A program made the position numbers and the translations under genes. This document shows positions 1 to 5,094 of a stretch of DNA of 5,094 bases, piece after piece. The notes under the pieces were generated by a model. The model did not search any database. It was not told the DNA's origin and saw only the letters and a list, made by a program, of their open reading frames with translations. The stretch covers positions 1-5,094 of the forward strand of contig CAYGVJ010000217.1 in assembly GCA_964353255.1 (NCBI GenBank), written 5' to 3'. The stretch is from VFZS01 sp964353255. Lineage in GTDB: Bacteria > Acidobacteriota > Terriglobia > Bryobacterales > Bryobacteraceae. Numbering within the stretch: the stretch's first letter is position 1; each line of letters opens with the position of its first letter.

Positions 1-1783
<1,783 letters not shown>

Positions 1784-1801
1784 GAAGAGGCTGTTTCTTT
1801 C

Positions 1802-1807
1802 ATTCTA
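1802..1807 (-). promoter_or_regulatory. Possible -10 element upstream of secA
   Basis: On the minus strand the hexamer TAGAAT, close to the sigma-70 -10 consensus TATAAT, lies 18 bases before the secA ATG. No convincing -35 box is visible 16-18 bases further upstream, where the sequence is GC-rich. If used, it would give a very short leader with no ribosome binding site and let secA be transcribed independently of the upstream gene. This is a motif match only. Confidence 0.25.
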
Positions 1808-1861
1808 CTCTGCTCTGAGCGGGCGGGTGGGGGAACGTCGGCAGCCAGGCGGCGGATGCAA

Positions 1862-2611
1862 TCAGGCGGCGGCCCGCAGCGGGATCTGGACCCTGATCCG
1901 CGTGCCCAGGCCGGGCTCGCTGTAGGCGGCAATCTCCCCGCGCATCAGGCGCACCAGCCTCTCCGCCAGGGCCAGGCTGAACTCCGAGCCGCGGTGGTTT
2001 CGCGCCCAGCCCGCCGCCAATGGCCGGAAAGGCTGGAAGATCACGGCGAGCTGCTCCGGTGGGATGACTACGCCCGTGTCGCGCACTTCTACGCTCAGCA
2101 GAAAGCCGTCTCCGGCGCTCAGCCGGGCGCTGGCGGCGAGTTCGACTTCGCCCTCCGGCGTTAACTCGATCGCGCTACGCAGCAGGTGCCGCGTCACCTG
2201 CTCCAGGCGCACCGCGTCTCCCACCGCCAGGGTCGGCAGGGTCTCCTCCAGCCGGGTGAGCAGTCTCACCGCATTGGCCCGGGCCTTCGGCAGCTCTTTT
2301 TCCACTGCACCCTGCAAGGTCTCCGGGAGATTGAACTCGGCGTCTTCCAGGGTCACGGCGCCGGCCGCGAGAGCCGTGTACTGGACGGCGGAGCTCAGCA
2401 GCTCCAGCAACTCCTCGGCGCACACCCGGGTGGCCGAGAGATACTCGCGCTGCTCGTCGGTCAGGCCCGTCTCCAGCAGCAGGTCCGTCATCCCCAGAAT
2501 GCCCGACACGGGCGTGCGGAAGTCGTCGTTCAGGCTGGTCAGGAAATCTGCCTTCAGCCGCCGGAGTACGTTCCCGGTTTCCGCGCTGGCCTTACGAGCT
2601 GAGCCGTTCAT
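1862..2611 (-). CDS. Degenerate histidine-kinase-like protein (HisKA + HATPase_c, probable pseudokinase)
   Basis: The protein has 249 residues. Residues 18-85 resemble the HisKA dimerisation/phosphotransfer helices of hybrid sensor kinases (KADFLTSL...FRTPVSGILGMTDLLL), and residues 92-246 resemble the HATPase_c fold. Key positions are altered. The usual SHEIRTP box reads NDDFRTP, so the phosphoacceptor His is Asp29. The N-box reads HLLRSAIELT (142-151), with both usual Asn residues replaced by His142 and Ser146. G1 reads DTGVVI (178-183), keeping Asp178 and Gly180 but losing the second Gly. G2 reads GSEFSLAL (208-215) instead of GTGLGLAI. The distal GLGT (234-237) is kept. There is no signal peptide, membrane segment, sensor or receiver domain, so it is probably cytosolic. 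The start is ATG 2611-2609; an in-frame TAA lies upstream (2650-2648) with no alternative start between them, and the ribosome site is weak. Autophosphorylation looks impossible by the normal route. A scaffold, competitor or phosphatase-like role is inference; a decaying remnant is the alternative, although the frame is intact. Confidence 0.85.
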   Translation of the reverse strand: MNGSARKASAETGNVLRRLKADFLTSLNDDFRTPVSGILGMTDLLLETGLTDEQREYLSATRVCAEELLELLSSAVQYTALAAGAVTLEDAEFNLPETLQGAVEKELPKARANAVRLLTRLEETLPTLAVGDAVRLEQVTRHLLRSAIELTPEGEVELAASARLSAGDGFLLSVEVRDTGVVIPPEQLAVIFQPFRPLAAGWARNHRGSEFSLALAERLVRLMRGEIAAYSEPGLGTRIRVQIPLRAAA

Positions 2612-2698
2612 GCCCCGTAGGACTATCGGTGGCCTAAGAGGAAAGTATTAGGCCCACCAGCCGGCCGCCGGCAGCGCACCGCCAGGCCCCCAAGAAAC

Positions 2699-2707
2699 TG
2701 GTAGCAT
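2699..2707 (+). promoter_or_regulatory. Possible extended -10 promoter for the ManD-like/MttB-like operon
   Basis: TGGTAGCAT matches an extended -10 pattern (TG, one base, then TAGCAT, which fits 4 of 6 positions of TATAAT). It lies about 60 bases before the first ATG of the rightward genes. No clear -35 box is seen, which is tolerated by extended -10 promoters. The predicted transcription start, near 2714, would place the inverted repeat at 2717-2734 at the very 5' end of the mRNA. This is weak motif evidence only. Confidence 0.3.
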
Positions 2708-2716
2708 CGTGATCGA

Positions 2717-2734
2717 GGACCCGCCAGAGGGTCC
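2717..2734 (+). other. Inverted repeat (GGACCC-6 nt-GGGTCC) in the leader of the rightward operon
   Basis: A perfect 6-bp inverted repeat with a 6-base spacer (GCCAGA) lies in the untranslated region, 33 bases before the ManD-like start codon. It could be a two-fold operator for a regulator controlling the rightward genes or a 5' mRNA hairpin. It has no T-run and sits upstream of a gene, so it is not a typical intrinsic terminator. With only six GC-rich pairs, chance occurrence in this composition is plausible. Confidence 0.35.
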
Positions 2735-2751
2735 CCTCACACCTTTGCTAC

Positions 2752-2757
2752 AGGAGA
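2752..2757 (+). promoter_or_regulatory. Ribosome binding site of the ManD-like gene
   Basis: AGGAGA is a strong Shine-Dalgarno match, with AGGAG ending 11 bases before the ATG at 2768. It supports that ATG as the start, and therefore supports the twin-arginine leader being part of the protein. Confidence 0.75.
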
Positions 2758-2767
2758 ACCATTACCC

Positions 2768-2848
2768 ATGCCCAGACTCAGCCGCCGCGATTGGATCCAG
2801 GGAACACTGACAAGCTTGGCCGGAGCCGGCGCGGCCCCGGCACTGGCT
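2768..2848 (+). other. Predicted twin-arginine (Tat) signal peptide, residues 1-27
   Basis: The leader has a basic n-region with Arg6-Arg7 in the context SRRDWI, close to the Tat pattern S/T-R-R-x-F-L-K. A mild hydrophobic stretch follows (TLTSLAGAGAAPALA, 13-27), with an A-x-A type cleavage site (Ala25-Leu26-Ala27). The mature protein would start near residue 28, with a Pro/Arg-rich linker before the barrel. The Tat route suits a folded, metal-loaded enzyme. The hydrophobic core is weak and the motif lacks the usual Leu-Lys, so export is a prediction. Confidence 0.7.
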
Positions 2849-3865
2849 GCACCCCGCGCGCCGGCCCGCCGGCCCGCGGCCCCGAAGGCAGGGGGCATCA
2901 AGTTCTCTGAGTTGTTCGGTTCCGCTGAGACCCAGCGACTCAAGCTGGCGCGTCAAGTTGGCATCAAGCACGCCATCTTGAGCGTGGCCTTGAGCCGGTT
3001 TCCCCGGGATCAATACGTCGCGACCCTGGAGAAGATCAAGGCGGATTTCACCGCCGCGGGGATGACTATTGCGGGCGTCGAAAGCCACCCCGTTTCCGCC
3101 GAGAGGATCAAGCTGGGGGCGCCCGGCCGCGACGAAGAGATCGAAAACTACCGCGCCGCCCTTGAAGCCCTGGGCAAAGTCGGTATCCCGATGGTCTGCT
3201 ACAACTTCATGGCCGGGCTGGGCTGGTACCGCACCGGGTTCAAGGTTCCGGAGCGCGGCGGCGCCCTGACCAGCGAATTCGACCTCGAGGCCTCCGCCAA
3301 GCAAGGACTGACCCGCTGGGGCGAGGTCAGCGAAGAGAAGATGTGGGAGAACATCGAGTACTTCCTGAAAGCCATCATCCCGGTGGCGGAGAAGGCGGGC
3401 GTCGAAATGGCGCTGCATCCGGACGATCCTCCCGTTTCGCCCCTGCGCGGCCTCGGGCGCATCCTCACCAGCGCCCGCAGCTTCCGCCGCGTGCTGAAGA
3501 TCGTGCCCAGCCCGGTGAACGGCATCACCTTCTGCCAAGCCAACTTCAAGCTGATGGGCGAAGACATTGCCGCGCTGGCCCGCGAGTGGTGCTCGCAGAA
3601 GAAGATCTTCTTTGTACACTTCCGCGATGTGGAGGGAACACGGGAGCGCTTCCGGGAAACCTTCCACGACAACGGCCCCACCGACATGGTCCGGATGCTT
3701 CAGACCTTCCACCAGTACGGCTTCCGCGGGCCGATACGGCCGGACCATGCCCCGATTCTGGAAGGCGAGGCCACCGACCGGCCCGGCTATGGCATGACGG
3801 GCAAGATCCTGGCCGTCGGCTACATGATGGGGATCATGCAGGCGCTCCGTATCCCGTACGAGTGA
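2768..3865 (+). CDS. Mannonate dehydratase-like TIM-barrel enzyme (UxuA/ManD family) with Tat signal peptide
   Basis: The protein has 365 residues. The family dehydrates D-mannonate to 2-keto-3-deoxygluconate in hexuronate catabolism, using a divalent metal. Recognisable family blocks are VESHPV (104-109), ENYRAALEALGK (126-137), VCYNFM (143-148), GVEMALHPDDPP (211-222), NGITFCQ (251-257), FFVHFRDV (281-288), ETFHD (297-301), RPDHAP (324-329) and PGYGMTGKILAVGYMMGIMQ (339-358). His217, Cys256, His284, Asp326, His327 and Tyr341 fall where characterised ManD proteins (e.g. Streptococcus suis) have their metal ligands and catalytic Asp and Tyr, with nearly the same spacing. The N-terminus differs. 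It has a twin-arginine leader (SRRDWIQ, 5-11) and an Ala/Pro/Arg linker to about residue 43, and it lacks the RWYG segment that opens classical UxuA. It was placed here by sequence pattern; activity on D-mannonate itself is uncertain, since related sugar-acid substrates are possible. It is 4 bp from the next gene and probably cotranscribed with it. Confidence 0.85.
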   Translation: MPRLSRRDWIQGTLTSLAGAGAAPALAAPRAPARRPAAPKAGGIKFSELFGSAETQRLKLARQVGIKHAILSVALSRFPRDQYVATLEKIKADFTAAGMTIAGVESHPVSAERIKLGAPGRDEEIENYRAALEALGKVGIPMVCYNFMAGLGWYRTGFKVPERGGALTSEFDLEASAKQGLTRWGEVSEEKMWENIEYFLKAIIPVAEKAGVEMALHPDDPPVSPLRGLGRILTSARSFRRVLKIVPSPVNGITFCQANFKLMGEDIAALAREWCSQKKIFFVHFRDVEGTRERFRETFHDNGPTDMVRMLQTFHQYGFRGPIRPDHAPILEGEATDRPGYGMTGKILAVGYMMGIMQALRIPYE

Positions 3866-3869
3866 GCAC

Positions 3870-5094
3870 ATGCGACCGACTCTGAGATTGCTGGACGACG
3901 CGCTGATCGAGAGAATCATCGGCGAGGCGCGGGAACTGCTTTCGAAGCTGGGCGTGGAGATCCACAACCGTCAGGCCCTCACGCTGCTCGCCGACCACGG
4001 CGCCGAGGTGGATCTTCACCAGCAGCGCGCTTGCCTCAGCGAGAACCTCATCGACAAGGCGCTCGGCACCGTCCCCGGCTCCTTCAAGCTTTACGATGCG
4101 CTCGGGAACGAGACCCACGATTTTGCGGGCGACAACGTCTACTTCACCCCCGGCTCCGCGGCCATCAACATCCTGGACGGTCAGACTGGCCAGATGCGCC
4201 GGCCCGTCACGGCGGACTACATCCGCTACGTGAAGCTCTTGAGCGGCCTCCAGCACATCGCTTCCCAGAGCACCGCGCTGATTCCCGCCGACGTTCACGC
4301 GGAAGTCTCCGACAGCTACCGGCTCTACCTCAGCCTGTTGTACGGCGAGAAGCCGGTGGTTACCGGAGCCTTCACCATCGAGGGCTTCGAGATCATGAAG
4401 GACCTCGAAGTGGCCGTCCGCGGAAGCGCACAGGGGCTTCGCGAAAAGCCGCTGACGGTCTTCTCCTGCTGCCCCACCGCGCCCATCAAGTGGAGCGACG
4501 TTACCTGTCAGAACCTGCTGGATTGCGCCCGCTTCTTCATCCCCGTCGAGTTGATCTCCATGCCGCTGGCTGGGTTCATGGCCCCGGTGACCCTCACCGG
4601 GAGCCTCATCCAGCAGACGGCGGAGAACTTGAGCGGAGTGGTCATCAGCCAGCTCACGCAGCCCGGCGCCCCGCTGCTGTGGGGCGGCTCGCCGGCCATC
4701 TTTGACGTGCGCTTCGAGACCACGCCCATGGGCGCCCTGGAGACCATGATGCTGGATTGCGCCGCGAGCGAAATCGGCAAGCGTCTGGGCATGCCTACCG
4801 AGGGCTACATTGCCTTGAGCGACGCCAAGCAACTGGACGCGCAGGCCGGACTGGAGACCGGCATGGGCGCGGCGCTCGCGGCGCTGTCGGGCATCAATAG
4901 CATCTCGGGCCCTGGAATGCTGGACTTTGAAAGCTGCCAGAGCCTGGAGAAGCTGGTGGTCGATAACGAGATCTGCGGTATGACTTACCGCCTGCTCGAA
5001 GGGATCGAGCCGCGGGAAGACTTCCCGGCGCTGCCCCTTTTCGAGGAGCTGCTGCGCGAGAAGCACCTGCTGATCGCCGACCACACCCGCCGCT
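3870..5094 (+). CDS. Trimethylamine methyltransferase (MttB, COG5598) family protein, non-pyrrolysine type; C-terminus beyond window
   Basis: The first 408 residues are present, of a family usually around 470-500 long. Members move a methyl group from a quaternary or tertiary amine to the cobalt of a cognate corrinoid protein in the cytoplasm. Family blocks seen are YFTPGSAAINILD (91-103), ITRPVT-like RRPVTADY (110-117), PLAGFMAPVTLTGSLIQQTAE (232-252 region), QLTQPGAPLLWGG (261-273), SDAKQLDAQAGLE (317-329), ALSGINSISGPGML (338-351), SLEKLVVDNEICG (358-370) and a terminal HT (405-406). No TAG interrupts the frame, so unlike archaeal MttB it uses no pyrrolysine; the non-Pyl branch includes glycine-betaine, carnitine and proline-betaine demethylases. 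A cysteine pair (SCCPTAP, 199-205) stands where many relatives have a PISPL-like block. The ATG at 3870 lies 4 bp after the previous stop and overlaps weak GAG-type Shine-Dalgarno sequence, suggesting translational coupling. No corrinoid protein or corrinoid reductive activator is seen in the window, and the substrate is unknown. Confidence 0.88.
   Translation, partial: MRPTLRLLDDALIERIIGEARELLSKLGVEIHNRQALTLLADHGAEVDLHQQRACLSENLIDKALGTVPGSFKLYDALGNETHDFAGDNVYFTPGSAAINILDGQTGQMRRPVTADYIRYVKLLSGLQHIASQSTALIPADVHAEVSDSYRLYLSLLYGEKPVVTGAFTIEGFEIMKDLEVAVRGSAQGLREKPLTVFSCCPTAPIKWSDVTCQNLLDCARFFIPVELISMPLAGFMAPVTLTGSLIQQTAENLSGVVISQLTQPGAPLLWGGSPAIFDVRFETTPMGALETMMLDCAASEIGKRLGMPTEGYIALSDAKQLDAQAGLETGMGAALAALSGINSISGPGMLDFESCQSLEKLVVDNEICGMTYRLLEGIEPREDFPALPLFEELLREKHLLIADHTRR

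Noticed and set aside
1784..1861. Small RNA or terminator between the kinase-like gene and secA
   Set aside because: No stable hairpin with a T-run or other RNA structure was seen in these 78 bases; only a possible -10 hexamer.
2655..2675. GC-rich inverted repeat GCCGG-CCG-CCGGC in the intergenic region as a terminator
   Set aside because: The stem is only five pairs with no following T-run on either strand, and it lies between divergent genes where no terminator is expected. GC composition explains it.
2853..2885. Short repeats of the GCCGGCCC type near the start of the ManD-like gene
   Set aside because: They encode the Ala/Pro/Arg-rich linker after the signal peptide; codon and residue bias explains the repetition, with no regular repeat unit.
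2762..3967. A 401-codon minus-strand open frame opposite the ManD-like gene
   Set aside because: It is also in codon register with the sense gene and lacks domain signal. The sense strand encodes a clear enzyme family with intact catalytic residues and a good ribosome site.
3834..5084. A 416-codon minus-strand open frame opposite the MttB-like gene
   Set aside because: Same register effect; its translation has no recognisable family, while the sense frame matches MttB blocks throughout.
3870..5094. Possible pyrrolysine (in-frame UAG) in the MttB homologue
   Set aside because: The frame was translated from its ATG to the window end and contains no TAG, so no amber read-through is needed in the portion seen.

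Overview
The window is GC-rich (clearly above 60% by eye), tightly packed bacterial DNA with four protein genes. Two run leftward (minus strand) and two rightward (plus strand), diverging from a 156-bp intergenic region at 2612-2767. The rarity of TTA, CTA and TCA codons, the acidobacterial look of the SecA sequence, and a Tat-targeted sugar-acid enzyme beside an MttB-family methyltransferase suggest an Acidobacteriota-like soil or sediment bacterium. That assignment is tentative because no rRNA or other taxonomic marker is present.

Left part (1-1783, minus): the N-terminal 594 residues of the preprotein translocase ATPase SecA, cut by the window edge. Just upstream of it in the same direction (1862-2611, minus) lies a 249-residue protein with the layout of a histidine-kinase catalytic core (HisKA dimerisation helices plus HATPase_c). 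Its phosphoacceptor histidine is aspartate, both N-box asparagines are replaced, and the G1 and G2 glycine motifs are degraded. It has no sensor, transmembrane or receiver domain and looks like an intact pseudokinase.

Right part (2768-5094, plus): two genes separated by 4 bp, so almost certainly one transcript. The first is a divergent mannonate dehydratase (UxuA/ManD-like TIM barrel) that keeps the expected metal and catalytic residues but carries an apparent twin-arginine signal peptide. The second, cut by the right edge, belongs to the trimethylamine methyltransferase (MttB/COG5598) superfamily, in a form without in-frame UAG and therefore without pyrrolysine. The first enzyme is predicted to be exported and the second cytoplasmic. 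A shared pathway, for example breakdown of a methylated or betaine-like compound or a sugar acid, is inference only.

The most interesting items are the stand-alone degenerate kinase and the coupling of an exported ManD-like enzyme to a non-pyrrolysine MttB homologue of unknown substrate. No mobile elements, CRISPR arrays, tRNAs or rRNAs were seen.
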